A stretch of 64,000 bases of DNA from NCBI RefSeq assembly GCF_002487355.1, contig NZ_NTMG01000070.1, positions 1 to 64,000 on the forward strand, written 5' to 3'. Positions within the stretch are counted from its first letter, which is position 1. Each line of letters opens with the position of its first letter. Made by a program: the position numbers and the translations under genes. The DNA is from Candidatus Methanoperedens sp. BLZ2 (GTDB lineage Archaea; Halobacteriota; Methanosarcinia; Methanosarcinales; Methanoperedenaceae). Shown one piece after another: positions 28,533 through 38,436 of this stretch. Under the pieces are notes generated by a model that saw nothing but the letters and a program-made list of their open reading frames with translations, did no database searches and was not told the origin of the DNA.

Positions 28533-29318
28533 TCAGAGGGCATCAACTATTTCACTTAATTGTTCGGCTCTCTTCTTAATACTACCTGCCGCTTCAAGAG
28601 CGATTTCTTTAGCGGTCAGGGCGCCTGTTGTTTCAAATGTCATAACAAAGGAGTCAGGTTTACTGGTCACCTTAATTGAATCCATGTCGCATTTTTCTTC
28701 GCATAACCCGCACATGGAGCATTCAATTACATTAATGACCCTGACCTTATCGCCTTCCATTTTCAGGATATTGCGCGGACAGACTTCAACGCAGCTTCCG
28801 CAATAATCGCATTCTCCGATGGTCACAACGGGCATATTCTTGAATCCTGCTGCGACTCCGGCCTGCCATTTACTGTGTTTCCTGCCTGTTCCAAGCCTCG
28901 CTATTGCTTCTACTACGACTTTGTGCTTATCCTTGAGTTCCACAATTGGTATGGTTTTATCAGCCGGTTCCACCTGCGGATCAGCAGAAACCAGGTCGCC
29001 TGAATATACGACCTTCGGGCCTTCTGCGCTTAGGGTCAATGATAATTTGCATAAAGGGCATCCTGCGCCTTTGCAGTTGCATTCTTCAGGAAGCACATAG
29101 GATTTATTATCTGTTTTTAACGGGATCAATCCTAATCTCAAGGCAAACTGTTCATCAAACAATACAGAAGTATTTTCATAGATATTAACATCATCAATAG
29201 CCATTACCGGAACTTCTGCAAGGATGCTTCTTCTTAAAGCATTTGCAAATGATGCAGAAACATCAGATAGGACGAATCTTGCCTTGCGCTCTGATAATTC
29301 GATTATGTCAATATCCAT
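28533..29318 (-). CDS. rpo3: RNA polymerase subunit Rpo3 (D) with ferredoxin domain
   Basis: Subunit D, the archaeal counterpart of the bacterial alpha N-terminal domain, nucleates RNA polymerase assembly with L. It is 261 residues long. Residues ~170-215 contain two ferredoxin-like clusters, CDYCGSCVEVCP and CSMCGLCEEKC, so this is the form that carries [4Fe-4S] clusters, as in Methanosarcina. An additional CNCKGAGCPLC motif is at residues 80-90. It ends the uS13-uS4-uS11 cluster with one base spacing. Confidence 0.96.
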   Translation of the reverse strand: MDIDIIELSERKARFVLSDVSASFANALRRSILAEVPVMAIDDVNIYENTSVLFDEQFALRLGLIPLKTDNKSYVLPEECNCKGAGCPLCKLSLTLSAEGPKVVYSGDLVSADPQVEPADKTIPIVELKDKHKVVVEAIARLGTGRKHSKWQAGVAAGFKNMPVVTIGECDYCGSCVEVCPRNILKMEGDKVRVINVIECSMCGLCEEKCDMDSIKVTSKPDSFVMTFETTGALTAKEIALEAAGSIKKRAEQLSEIVDAL

Positions 29319-29699
29319 TTACACACGCCTGCCCTTCTTAGGTTTTGTGCCGTCATGAGGTATCGGGGTAACATCCTCGATCCTGCCAATTTTTATTCCG
29401 GCACGTGCAAATGCCCTGATGGCAGCCTGCGCTCCTCCTCCGGGACTTCTCTGCATGTTGCCGCCTGGTGCTCTTACTTTTATGTGAATACCCATTATTC
29501 CTTTGTCTCTTATCTTATCAGCAATCTGGTTAGCCATCTGCATGGCAGTGTAAGGGGAACTCTCTTCCCTTGCAGCCTTTGTAACCATACCGCCGCTTGT
29601 TTTTGCTATCGTTTCAGCCCCTGTTAAATCAGTGATTGTTATCAGGGTATTGTTGAACGAGGAATATATATGGGCTACAGCCCATTTCTCAGTTGCCAT
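29319..29699 (-). CDS. rps11: Ribosomal protein uS11
   Basis: Small-subunit platform protein of 126 residues. [35 protein letters not shown] and the basic C-terminus [17 protein letters not shown] are diagnostic. It overlaps uS4 by one base at the start and is directly joined to rpo3. Length is normal for archaea. Confidence 0.97.
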   Translation of the reverse strand: MATEKWAVAHIYSSFNNTLITITDLTGAETIAKTSGGMVTKAAREESSPYTAMQMANQIADKIRDKGIMGIHIKVRAPGGNMQRSPGGGAQAAIRAFARAGIKIGRIEDVTPIPHDGTKPKKGRRV

Positions 29700-30301
29700 T
29701 ATTTAGCCTCCCTCATGGGGATATTTCTTGGTTCTTCCGGTTTTGTTGTTTCCTGGACAATATTCTTTACTACCTGCCCGGGTCTTGATGGATGAGATTC
29801 ATTCGATAATTCGGAACCTGTATAATAACCCAGTGACAATTCCTCATTAGCTGGAACAAGATAGCCAGGTACGGTGATCTTTCGTCCTGCAACGGAAATG
29901 TGTCCATGGACAATAAATTGCCTTGCCTGTTTCGGGGTATTGGCAAGTCCCTGCTTATGCACCTGGGTCTGAAGCCTTCTCTCAAGGAAATTATTTACAT
30001 CAAGCGACAGGATGTCGTCAAGTACGGAATCGGTCTTTAAGAGCCCATACCTTTTCAAACGGTTAAGAATATTTTCTCCATCTGTTTTCACATGCCCCTT
30101 AAGTTCTCCTTTTATACTTTCAGCAAGCAATTTCCTGGCAATTTCCCTGTATTTCTTAAGTTCGCTGTGAGCTTTCCAGACTTCCCTTTTGTTCCTGAGA
30201 CCATATCTTTTTACAAGTTCAACCTCAGGCTCGATCCTTGTTGCCTGCCAGGGATGCTTGGGCGTGTTATATGATTTCCTGTTTTTTCCCGGGTAGCCCA
30301 T
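29699..30301 (-). CDS. rps4: Ribosomal protein uS4
   Basis: Primary 16S rRNA binder of the small subunit. The 200-residue protein has the S4 RNA-binding domain, with [20 protein letters not shown] and [19 protein letters not shown]. The C-terminal ~35 residues are a variable charged tail. Overlaps uS13 and uS11 by one base each (TAATG-type junctions), so translation is coupled. Confidence 0.97.
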   Translation of the reverse strand: MGYPGKNRKSYNTPKHPWQATRIEPEVELVKRYGLRNKREVWKAHSELKKYREIARKLLAESIKGELKGHVKTDGENILNRLKRYGLLKTDSVLDDILSLDVNNFLERRLQTQVHKQGLANTPKQARQFIVHGHISVAGRKITVPGYLVPANEELSLGYYTGSELSNESHPSRPGQVVKNIVQETTKPEEPRNIPMREAK

Positions 30302-31017
30302 TATTTACCAGCTCCTTTTGTCTCTTCTTTCTTTTCGGCTTCTTTAGGTTTTGCCTGGAGAGTTGCACGTGAAACACCAACTGTTCTTCCTCTTCTACCT
30401 GTTGATCTTGAACGCTGGCCGCGTACTCTTAGACCTCGTTCATGTCTTAATCCTTTATATGAACGCATTTTTTTCATTGTGTTCAAATCTTCATTAAGAC
30501 CCAATAATACATCTGTCCCGATAAGATGCTTGTCTTCACCTGACATGATATCGTTTTGTTTATTAACCATCCATGACGGGAGAATAGTTGATATGTTATC
30601 TACTGATGATTGTAATCTCTCTGTATCCGCATCGGAAACATAACCCAATATTGCTTTCGGATCAACAGCTGAATTAAGGGTTATGATTTTTGCCGCACGC
30701 CTGCCTATGCCTTTTATTCCTATCAGTCCATACTGGACGCTTTTTTTGCCATCAAGGTCAGTATTTGCAATACGCACAAAATGTTTGATCTCAGGGCCTG
30801 CTTCTTTGCCTTTAGGAGCTTCTTTCTTTCCTTCTTTCGGGGCCCCTTTACGATCTTTCTTTTCGTGTTCTTTTCCTTCCCCTTTCCCCTCGTGTTTCTT
30901 TTCCTGCTTCTTCTCTTTCTTTGCTTCCTGAGGAGCTGCTTCCTGCTTGGGAGCCTCTTTCTTAGGAGCTTCTTTCCTGGGTTCTTTTACTTCTTTTGTT
31001 TCTTCTTTTTTAGCCAT
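30301..31017 (-). CDS. rps13: Ribosomal protein uS13 with long N-terminal extension
   Basis: The ribosomal core begins near residue 77 (IKHFVRIANTDLDGKKSVQY) and ends with LRHERGLRVRGQRSRSTGRR, which are diagnostic for archaeal uS13 at the subunit interface. In front lies a ~75-residue low-complexity segment of Lys, Glu, Ala, Pro and Gly repeats (KKEAPKKEAPKQEAAPQEAK-like), making 238 residues where ~150 is usual. AGGAGG precedes the ATG closely, so the extension is translated from this start. It is the first gene of the ribosomal/polymerase cluster. Confidence 0.95.
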   Translation of the reverse strand: MAKKEETKEVKEPRKEAPKKEAPKQEAAPQEAKKEKKQEKKHEGKGEGKEHEKKDRKGAPKEGKKEAPKGKEAGPEIKHFVRIANTDLDGKKSVQYGLIGIKGIGRRAAKIITLNSAVDPKAILGYVSDADTERLQSSVDNISTILPSWMVNKQNDIMSGEDKHLIGTDVLLGLNEDLNTMKKMRSYKGLRHERGLRVRGQRSRSTGRRGRTVGVSRATLQAKPKEAEKKEETKGAGK

Positions 31018-31140
31018 ATTTTCCTCCTGTGGCTTTAGCCCCGGAATTATCCGGCGCAGCCCTCACATTTGGGCAGCCCTAATACTTTTGCATAGCATTT
31101 ATATCTTATGTATCACTATTGTCGAAAAAATGTGATAAAA

Positions 31141-31863
31141 ATGTTCAGAATAATCCCGGCGATCGACCTGAAAAATAGGAAATGCGTTTCCCTTGTCCAG
31201 GGTATTCCAGGTACGGAGAGAGTATCAATTGACAATCCTTTAGATGTCGCTTTGCGCTGGATAAGGGGCGGAGCTAAAATAATCCATCTCATTGATCTTG
31301 ACGGCGCCATCGAAGGACTCCGTTTAAATAGTTCAATAATCGAATCAATAATAAAATTTTCCAGGATTGAAACGCAGGTAGGCGGCGGGATAAGGTCCAA
31401 AAAGGATGCACAGGATCTTCTTTCATTGGGCATAGACAGGATTATCCTTGGTACAGCTGCAATAAGGCAACCTTCCCTGGTTAAAGAACTCGCAAACGAA
31501 TTCGGAGGCAACAGGATCATGGTTGCTCTGGATTCAAAAAATGGCAAGGTTACCACACATGGCTGGGCTGAACAATCCGCTTTCTCAGCTGTTGAGCTGG
31601 GCAGGAAATTTGAAGAACTCGGAGCAGGAAGCATACTTTTTACAGATATTAATACAGAAGGATTATTGCAGGGAGTAAACCCTGAGCCCACACGGGAACT
31701 TGTAGATGCCCTGGAAATACCGGTAATAGCATCGGGCGGAATAACCAAATTATCAGATATCGAAATAATTAAAGGGACAGGAGCAAAAGGCATCGTTATC
31801 GGAGCTGCCCTTTATGTAGGGAATTTCACTCTGGGTGAAGCGCTGGAATTTGATGAAAATTAA
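31141..31863 (+). CDS. hisA: Phosphoribosylformimino-AICAR ribotide isomerase
   Basis: HisA isomerises ProFAR in histidine synthesis. The 240-residue barrel has FRIIPAIDLKNRKCVSLVQG at the N-terminus with the catalytic Asp of AIDLKN, EGLRLN, ETQVGGGIRS and the phosphate loop SGGITKLSD. I use ATG 31141; an upstream GTG- or ATG-started extension from 31108 has no family support. It is divergent from uS13, with TATA-like CATTTATATC at about 31097. Confidence 0.95.
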   Translation: MFRIIPAIDLKNRKCVSLVQGIPGTERVSIDNPLDVALRWIRGGAKIIHLIDLDGAIEGLRLNSSIIESIIKFSRIETQVGGGIRSKKDAQDLLSLGIDRIILGTAAIRQPSLVKELANEFGGNRIMVALDSKNGKVTTHGWAEQSAFSAVELGRKFEELGAGSILFTDINTEGLLQGVNPEPTRELVDALEIPVIASGGITKLSDIEIIKGTGAKGIVIGAALYVGNFTLGEALEFDEN

Positions 31864-31973
31864 AATGAATTAACAATCTTTAAATAGAGAATATGAGATT
31901 ATAATTAGTCTTAAACATCAGGAAAAATGGAAATGTTTCCATCTTGATACAGAAATATGTCAGGACGAACAAT

Positions 31974-33998
31974 ATGAACTCCTATTTATTTTTAGGAAGT
32001 ATTGCAATATACTTGATCGGGGCTGTATCTGCCCTGATATTCAATAAAAAAAATCGCTTATGTACAGATGCCTCATTTTTAAGCGCATCCATCGCATCGA
32101 TTTTAGGAATTATTTTTTCATTTTCCGTACTATCCGGTAATACCTTTAATTATGTGTCGCAAGGTTCAACGCTCCTCAGTTATGGCTTTTACGTTGATAA
32201 ATTGTCTGCATTCTTTATTCTTATCATATCAATTACAGGATTTGCGGTTTCGGTCTATTCAACAGGATATGTTACCGAATATTTCGGGAAAAAGAATATC
32301 GGTTACCTGGGATTCCTGTATAATATATTCATCCTTTCAATGGTCCTTGTCGTTTCTGCAAATAATGCAGTCATGTTCCTGATTGTCTGGGAATTGATGT
32401 CTATAATATCCTATCTGCTTGTTATGTATGAACATGAAAAAAAGGAAACAAGAAAAGCCGGTTTTATCTATATCGTCATGACCCATATTGGGACAGGTTT
32501 CATCATTTTATCGTTCCTTATTCTTGCAAGTTCAACAGGCAGCTTTAATTTTGAAACTTTCCGCGCAGGTGGAAGTGCTCTGCCCCCGTACCTTAAGGAC
32601 CTGGCTTTCATTTTTGCACTTATCGGTTTTGGCACAAAGGCAGGAATTGTTCCTCTCCATATATGGCTACCATATGCACATCCTGCAGCTCCAAGCAATG
32701 TATCCGCACTCATGTCCGGAGTAATGATAAAAACTGCTATTTTCATGCTCATCCGTGTCTTTTTTGATTTCCTGGGCGCAGGCGTTGCCTGGTGGGGTAT
32801 TATATTGCTGATAATAGCTTCAATTTCAGCACTTCTTGGTGTAATGTATGCCCTCATGGAACATGATATGAAACGCTTGCTTGCGTATCACAGTGTTGAA
32901 AACATAGGAATTATCCTGATAGGCGTAGGAGTCTCAATGATCTTTATGGCTTCGGGGCATCCTGACCTTGCAGCATTCGGGTTAATAGCAGGACTATATC
33001 ATACGATAAACCATGCAGTTTTTAAATCATTACTTTTCATGGGAGCAGGTTCCATAATATTTTCAACCCACACAAGGAACATAGAAGAATACGGGGGACT
33101 TATCAAGAAAATGCCCTGGACAGCGCTCTTTTTCCTGATCGGGGCAATATCCATCTCTGCCCTTCCTCCATTTAATGGCTTTGTGAGTGAATGGCTGACA
33201 TTCCAGGCTCAATTGCTAAGTATTAACCTTTCAGATAATATTACAAAAATACTTGTGCTTTTTAGCGGCGCGGGTCTTGCTCTTACAAGCGCTCTCGCAG
33301 CGGCCTGTTTTGTAAAAGCTTTCGGCGTCAGTTTCCTTGCTCTTCCGAGAAGCAGTCATGCCGAACATTCAAAGGAAGTACCTGTTTCCATGTTGATCGG
33401 GATGTTTCTTCTTTCATCTATGTGCATTATCCTTGGCGTAATGCCATTTTATTTCATAAAAATTATTGATTCAATATCCGCGCCGCTTGCAGGCGTAAGT
33501 ATCATTTCCAGGATGAATTTTGACTATTCAATAGCTGCGATTTCCTCTTCAACACCTGCGACCATATCGACTATATGGATCGCAATTCTGGTATTTGTGG
33601 TTTTGCCGCTTCCTATCATCATGTATCTTCTATTGAGTCGGACCCCGGCAGCAAAATATGAAACATGGGGTTGCGGGCAGCCTGTTTCAACAGGAAGAAA
33701 TGAATATACCGCAACTGCATTTTCAAAGCCGATACGCATGTGGTTCGGAGGCATCTTCAGACCCCACAGGGAGATACAGACAACGTATTCGGACTCACCC
33801 TTTTTTAAAGAGAAAGTGATTTTTGAATCCGATATAGAGCCGGTATTCGAGAAATATCTTTATAATCCGGTGACCTGGGTAGTAGTAACATTATCAAGAT
33901 TTATGAGGATAATACAGACCGGATATATACAGACTTACCTGTTATATATACTCATCACGCTTGTGATTGCATTGATATATGTGGGTAGCGGCGGATGA
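31974..33998 (+). CDS. HyfB/NuoL-type proton channel subunit, orphan
   Basis: This is an integral membrane protein of ~674 residues with about 14-16 hydrophobic helices. The central part has the antiporter-family signature (GFGTKAGIVPLHIWLPYAHPAAPS) with the conserved Lys, IWELMSIISYLL, and MEHDMKRLLAYHSVENIGII, matching HycC/HyfB of group 4 hydrogenase and formate hydrogenlyase-like complexes. None of the partner subunits is nearby, so the complex is unknown. A TTG at 31944 is in frame; ATG 31974 with AGGA upstream is preferred. Confidence 0.9.
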   Translation: MNSYLFLGSIAIYLIGAVSALIFNKKNRLCTDASFLSASIASILGIIFSFSVLSGNTFNYVSQGSTLLSYGFYVDKLSAFFILIISITGFAVSVYSTGYVTEYFGKKNIGYLGFLYNIFILSMVLVVSANNAVMFLIVWELMSIISYLLVMYEHEKKETRKAGFIYIVMTHIGTGFIILSFLILASSTGSFNFETFRAGGSALPPYLKDLAFIFALIGFGTKAGIVPLHIWLPYAHPAAPSNVSALMSGVMIKTAIFMLIRVFFDFLGAGVAWWGIILLIIASISALLGVMYALMEHDMKRLLAYHSVENIGIILIGVGVSMIFMASGHPDLAAFGLIAGLYHTINHAVFKSLLFMGAGSIIFSTHTRNIEEYGGLIKKMPWTALFFLIGAISISALPPFNGFVSEWLTFQAQLLSINLSDNITKILVLFSGAGLALTSALAAACFVKAFGVSFLALPRSSHAEHSKEVPVSMLIGMFLLSSMCIILGVMPFYFIKIIDSISAPLAGVSIISRMNFDYSIAAISSSTPATISTIWIAILVFVVLPLPIIMYLLLSRTPAAKYETWGCGQPVSTGRNEYTATAFSKPIRMWFGGIFRPHREIQTTYSDSPFFKEKVIFESDIEPVFEKYLYNPVTWVVVTLSRFMRIIQTGYIQTYLLYILITLVIALIYVGSGG

Positions 33999-34081
33999 AA
34001 TCTGCAAGTTTTAATTATCACATCTTACAAACTCAAAAAATCATTCAGTAAATTAATATACTTGCACAGCCTCTTTGAAAA

Positions 34082-34243
34082 ATGGACAGGTGTGTTATAA
34101 TCAAAAACGGGTTTATTGATCTGGGATATGAAATATGGATGCGGTTACTGCAAAAGGTAGATCAGTCTCAACCTTATGACCCGCCCGGCGAAATTATTGA
34201 AATACAGAATCCATCTGAAATATGCATTTTCCCGGAACATTAA
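34082..34243 (+). CDS. Small hypothetical protein
   Basis: A 53-residue frame starts MDRCVIIKNGFIDLGYEIWM. A TATA-like AAATTAATATAC at about 34050 is placed for a leaderless transcript beginning at the ATG. Its stop codon overlaps the stop of the convergent MBL gene. I do not recognise it; it may be a real small gene or chance. Confidence 0.4.
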   Translation: MDRCVIIKNGFIDLGYEIWMRLLQKVDQSQPYDPPGEIIEIQNPSEICIFPEH

Positions 34244-34980
34244 TATTCAAATTCCATGCCATCATATCCAAGAGGCCACTCTTTTATTGATTCATTATGA
34301 GGGGGGAATTTATGACTCAAATGGGTCAGTATAACATTTCTTGCATTCAATTCTCTTCCAAGTTCCATCGCTTCTTTTGAATTCATGTGTTTGGCAATAA
34401 TCGCTCGAGGTGGAATTATAGCATCCGCTATCAGAAGGTCAGGTTCAAACATTGCCTTAAGGGTTTTTTCCGGAATGTTCTTTGAAGTATCGCCTGTGAT
34501 AACGACTTTCTTGCTGCCGTCTGTTATTAATACAGCTGCCGACTCTTCAAGGGGCGGGTGTGTGACTTCAAGGAGCGTAAAATTAAGACCAATAAGTGAA
34601 AAAGGCTCATAAATAATTACATCGTGCCTTACAGGTTTCATGAAATAAAGATAGTTCAATACATAATCCAGCGTATTCTTCAGGCCATACACATTAACTC
34701 CATTCTGGATACGATGGAAATCCCCAAAACCGGCATAATGGTCATAATGGGCATGAGTCCAGATCACCCCATCAATACGGCTTATACCTTTTTTCAAAAG
34801 CTGCCACCGCAAATCCGGGCTTGTATCAATAAGTACTTTGCCGGATTCTGATTCAATGAGAACTGAAAAACGAAGCCTCCTGCTTTTGCCGCCCGCTATT
34901 GCATCAAGACAGGTCGGGCAGGAACACCCTATTTTAGGTGTTCCTATAGCATCACCTGTTCCAAGGAGTGTTATTTTCAT
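34240..34980 (-). CDS. Metallo-beta-lactamase fold hydrolase, PhnP-like
   Basis: The 246-residue protein has THAHYDHYAGFGDFHRI as the zinc/metal motif, a short N-terminal CSCPTCLDA cysteine set and ITGDTSKNIPEK and ILTHLSHKF as further ligands. This pattern matches the PhnP-like phosphodiesterase group, which hydrolyses cyclic phosphates. The start codon overlaps the stop of the AAA ATPase by four bases, so the two genes are translated together; a joint function is not known. Confidence 0.85.
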   Translation of the reverse strand: MKITLLGTGDAIGTPKIGCSCPTCLDAIAGGKSRRLRFSVLIESESGKVLIDTSPDLRWQLLKKGISRIDGVIWTHAHYDHYAGFGDFHRIQNGVNVYGLKNTLDYVLNYLYFMKPVRHDVIIYEPFSLIGLNFTLLEVTHPPLEESAAVLITDGSKKVVITGDTSKNIPEKTLKAMFEPDLLIADAIIPPRAIIAKHMNSKEAMELGRELNARNVILTHLSHKFPPHNESIKEWPLGYDGMEFEY

Positions 34981-36248
34981 GCGCTTTCATCAAGCTTTTT
35001 CAGGTGAGTCCGTTTATTGAATTCGGCAACTCCACGAATTAAATCCTGCTGTGTCAGGACGGTTCTTTCAGTAATAAGACCATTAAGAACAGCTTCCCGT
35101 GCTATGAGGCGAAGGTCTGAACCTGAGTATCCGTCTGTGATTTTTGCAATTTCTTCAGTATCAAAGGTGCCTTCGATGTTCCTCAAAATAAGGTCAAGTA
35201 TTTTTTTCCTCATGTCCTTATCAGGTAGCGAGAACTCAACAATCTCATCAAACCGCCTCCATGCGGCATGGTCAAGTATGTTGGGGTGGTTTGTTGCTCC
35301 TATGACCAGGACACCATGTTCAACAAGGCTTATCTCATCAATGGCTTTAAGAAGTGTATTTACTGCCCTTTTCAATGCTGCATGCTCATCCGTTGCCCTT
35401 GCTTTTGCCACAAAGTCGAATTCGTCGATAAAGAGGATACAAGGACTGAGGCGCCTTGCAAGTTCAAATACCCGGTCTATATTCTTTGCAGTCTCACCAA
35501 GATACTGGTCTGCAATTTGTGAGAGTTTTACCTCCACTATAGGGATCTTAAGCTGTCCTGAAATAGCCCTGGCAACTGAGGTCTTGCCTGTTCCCGGCGG
35601 GCCAACGAACAATAATTTCCCGATCTCCCTAAGACCTATCCGCTTCAGGTAATCACGATATTGTATCGCTTTAGTCATTTTTTCGATCTCATCTTCCTGT
35701 GCCTTGGTAAGGACAAGGTCAGAAATGTTCTGCTGGATATCTTCCGGCGCTACAATATGGGCAAGTTTAAGCATATCCTCTGAACCTTTTTCAGATTCAA
35801 TGGTCTTGATCAGGGAGTTAATCCATTCCCTGCCGCTTTCTTTGGGCAGGATCGAAGCTTTTGCTTTCTTATAGCTCACCGGAAGTGAATCATAATTCTC
35901 AAAGAAAGAAGCAAGAACAGGATTTTTATTTATGTTCTCAACCGCTTCAGGATGTTTTGTTACCCATTTTATGGCAAGATCAAAGATGTTGAGTTTGATC
36001 TGGGAACCGAAATCTTCAAATTCAAGGAAAGGTAGTAATTTAGTACTATTTTTTACGTTTTCAATTCCATAAATGGATTTTATGTCTCCTTCAGTGACGT
36101 ACATGGGACGCTTTACGGTTTTTTCTTTCTCATCCCAGTAATGTTTCCTTATTTTCTGGGGAAGGTCATCTACGGTAAGCTTATCTGACTGATTATACAG
36201 ATGTGCTGTCAATACCAGTTCTGTTATTAAAAATTTCTCATCTGTCAT
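34977..36248 (-). CDS. AAA-family ATPase with unknown N-terminal domain
   Basis: A 423-residue single-module AAA protein. Walker [15 protein letters not shown] and Walker B CILFIDEFDFVAKA with the arginine-finger region (AAWRRFDEIVEF) lie in the C-terminal ~240 residues. The N-terminal ~170 residues are charged and helical, without a recognised domain. It is not a proteasomal PAN (no coiled coil or OB motif seen). It overlaps the MBL hydrolase gene downstream. Confidence 0.88.
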   Translation of the reverse strand: MTDEKFLITELVLTAHLYNQSDKLTVDDLPQKIRKHYWDEKEKTVKRPMYVTEGDIKSIYGIENVKNSTKLLPFLEFEDFGSQIKLNIFDLAIKWVTKHPEAVENINKNPVLASFFENYDSLPVSYKKAKASILPKESGREWINSLIKTIESEKGSEDMLKLAHIVAPEDIQQNISDLVLTKAQEDEIEKMTKAIQYRDYLKRIGLREIGKLLFVGPPGTGKTSVARAISGQLKIPIVEVKLSQIADQYLGETAKNIDRVFELARRLSPCILFIDEFDFVAKARATDEHAALKRAVNTLLKAIDEISLVEHGVLVIGATNHPNILDHAAWRRFDEIVEFSLPDKDMRKKILDLILRNIEGTFDTEEIAKITDGYSGSDLRLIAREAVLNGLITERTVLTQQDLIRGVAEFNKRTHLKKLDESA

Positions 36249-36410
36249 ATTTAAACTTCATTGTTACGTCTTGAAATAAGATATAGTTTACTCAAATATT
36301 CAACATTTATTCAATATACTCTTTCAGGATTTCCACGCTCTCACCCCGCAAAGAATAAATACCATAATGCAATTGTTTGAACATTTATCACGATTGATTG
36401 TTAAATAATT

Positions 36411-36441
36411 AAAAATATATACATTATCTAATATTCTTGGA
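36411..36441 (+). promoter_or_regulatory. Probable por operon promoter and ribosome binding site
   Basis: AAAAATATATAC starting at 36411 is a good archaeal TATA box. Counting ~26-30 bases places transcription start near 36440, just before CTTGGAG, the ribosome binding site of porG (ATG 36450). The leader is thus very short. The AAA gene is divergent, so the 200-base gap carries both promoters. Confidence 0.55.
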
Positions 36442-36449
36442 GAAATGAA

Positions 36450-36995
36450 ATGAAGGAAATTCGAATACATGGTCGCGGTGGACAGGGTTCTGTGACCGCA
36501 GCAGAACTACTGGCCGTTGCCGCATTTGAGGACGGGAAATACAGCCAGGCCTTTCCTGCGTTTGGCGTTGAAAGAAGAGGCGCCCCGGTAACTGCATTTG
36601 TGCGTATTGATGACAAACCCATACGATTAAGGAGCCAGATATATGAGCCTGATTATGTTGTTGTACAGGATGCAACTCTCGTTGATGTAGTAAATATCGC
36701 TGCAGGGGCCAAACCTGATGGATTTATCTTAATAAACACTGAAAAAAGCCCGGATTCTTTTAATTTTAATACAAAAGCGACTGTCAAAACCCTGGATGCC
36801 ACTAAACTTGCAATGGACATCATAGGAAAACCCATTGTTAATACGATCCTTGCAGGCGCTTTTGCAGGTGTCTCCGGTCTTATCAATCCTGAATCCATTA
36901 AAAATGCCGTCATGGAAAGATTCCCTGGAAAAGTCGGTGAGAAAAATTGCCTGGCAATACAAACTGCATATGATCTTATGGAGGCCCAGCGATGA
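36450..36995 (+). CDS. porG: Pyruvate:ferredoxin oxidoreductase gamma subunit
   Basis: The 181-residue gamma subunit carries the domain that closes over the CoA/TPP site. [20 protein letters not shown] and the [13 protein letters not shown] phrase are diagnostic. It is the first gene of porGDAB; the stop overlaps the porD start as ATGA. In methanogens Por links acetyl-CoA with pyruvate for carbon assimilation, with ferredoxin as the electron carrier. Confidence 0.95.
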   Translation: MKEIRIHGRGGQGSVTAAELLAVAAFEDGKYSQAFPAFGVERRGAPVTAFVRIDDKPIRLRSQIYEPDYVVVQDATLVDVVNIAAGAKPDGFILINTEKSPDSFNFNTKATVKTLDATKLAMDIIGKPIVNTILAGAFAGVSGLINPESIKNAVMERFPGKVGEKNCLAIQTAYDLMEAQR

Positions 36996-37252
36996 AACTT
37001 ATAATCAAGACAGTGACAAAACCAGGAAGCACGCGAGCTAATAAGACCGGAGCCTGGCGTTCATTTATGCCCGTTTTTGATCATAAACTGTGCAGTAAAT
37101 GCGGAATTTGCGGGATTTATTGCCCTGAAGGAGTTGTCTCTAAATTGGAGAATGGTTATTTTGAGCCGGATTATGAATACTGTAAAGGATGCGGCGTCTG
37201 TGCTAACGAGTGTCCAAAGAAAGCCATCGTAATGGTGCTGGAGGGAAAATGA
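36992..37252 (+). CDS. porD: Pyruvate:ferredoxin oxidoreductase delta subunit
   Basis: An 86-residue two-[4Fe-4S] ferredoxin subunit. The motifs [12 protein letters not shown] and [12 protein letters not shown] are complete, each C-x2-C-x2-C-x3-C. It carries electrons from the TPP site to external ferredoxin. It overlaps porG and porA by four bases, consistent with coupled translation. Confidence 0.95.
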   Translation: MKLIIKTVTKPGSTRANKTGAWRSFMPVFDHKLCSKCGICGIYCPEGVVSKLENGYFEPDYEYCKGCGVCANECPKKAIVMVLEGK

Positions 37253-38436
37253 GAAAAAATATGGTAGTTGTAGAAGGTTCGTATGCTGTGGCTCATGCGG
37301 TCAAGGTATGCAGGCCAAATGTAATATCAGCATATCCGATCACTCCCCAGACGCATATTGTTGAAGACCTGGCGCAATTTGCTGCAGATGGTGAGATGAA
37401 TTGTGAATATATGAATGTGGAATCGGAATTTTCAGCCATTTCAGCATTAATAGGAGCAAGCGCAGCAGGAGCAAGGACATATTCATCGACCACTTCGCAG
37501 GGGTTGGCGCTTATGCATGAAGCATTGTTCAATGCCTCAGGAATGAGATTACCCATTGTCATGACTGTTGTGAACCGTGCGCTTTCTGCCCCAATCAATA
37601 TATGGAATGACCAGCAGGACTCCATCTCACAGAGAGATACGGGCTGGATACAGCTTTATGCTGAAGACGTGCAGGAATCAGCAGACATGACCCCGCAGAT
37701 TTACAAGCTTGCTGAGGACGAAGATGTTTTGCTTCCTGCAATGTCCTGCATGGACGGGTTTATTCTTTCCCATGTATATGAACCTGTGATCTTACTTGAA
37801 CAGAGCCTCACTGATGAATTCCTTCCTGCTTATGATCCCGAGTTCACACTTGACCCAAAAAATCCGATGTCATTTGGTGCTTTTGCTGATCCTGGCACGT
37901 ACACGGAATTTCGGTACAAACAGGAAAAAGCAATGGGTGTAGCCTTAGAGAAGATTGAAGAGATCGCAAACGAATTCAAAGATATCTATGGAAGATATTA
38001 TGGCGGCCTTATAGATGGTTATGTACTTGATGACGCTGAAATAGTCATCATGGCAATGGGTTCGATCATTGGAACTGTAAAAGATACTATTGATGAACTT
38101 CGAATACAAGGAGAAAGTGTCGGACTTCTGAAGGTCCGGTCTTTCAGGCCATTCCCGACAGAGGCTATAAGGAAAGCCCTGAAGAACGCAAAGGTCGTCA
38201 TAACTCTTGATAAGAATATTTCTATCGGAAAGAATGAAGGGGCGCTTTGCACTGAAGTCAAGGCATGTCTCCATAATACGGATAATAGAGTGCCGGTTAT
38301 CGGTTTCATGCTTGGTCACGGGGGGCGCGATATTCCCATAAACATGATCAAAAAAATCATCAATAAGGCAAAGTTAGTTGAAAAAGGTATATTTATAGAA
38401 AGTGAATTTGCTGACCTCAGGGAGGATCTGGCATGA
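37249..38436 (+). CDS. porA: Pyruvate:ferredoxin oxidoreductase alpha subunit
   Basis: This 395-residue alpha subunit forms the pyrimidine-binding face of the TPP site. It has [29 protein letters not shown] and [17 protein letters not shown]-like phrases (here [12 protein letters not shown]). I start it at ATG 37249, which overlaps the porD stop; a GTG at 37210 inside porD is in frame but less likely. The C-terminal transketolase-like domain includes [16 protein letters not shown]. Confidence 0.95.
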   Translation: MRKNMVVVEGSYAVAHAVKVCRPNVISAYPITPQTHIVEDLAQFAADGEMNCEYMNVESEFSAISALIGASAAGARTYSSTTSQGLALMHEALFNASGMRLPIVMTVVNRALSAPINIWNDQQDSISQRDTGWIQLYAEDVQESADMTPQIYKLAEDEDVLLPAMSCMDGFILSHVYEPVILLEQSLTDEFLPAYDPEFTLDPKNPMSFGAFADPGTYTEFRYKQEKAMGVALEKIEEIANEFKDIYGRYYGGLIDGYVLDDAEIVIMAMGSIIGTVKDTIDELRIQGESVGLLKVRSFRPFPTEAIRKALKNAKVVITLDKNISIGKNEGALCTEVKACLHNTDNRVPVIGFMLGHGGRDIPINMIKKIINKAKLVEKGIFIESEFADLREDLA

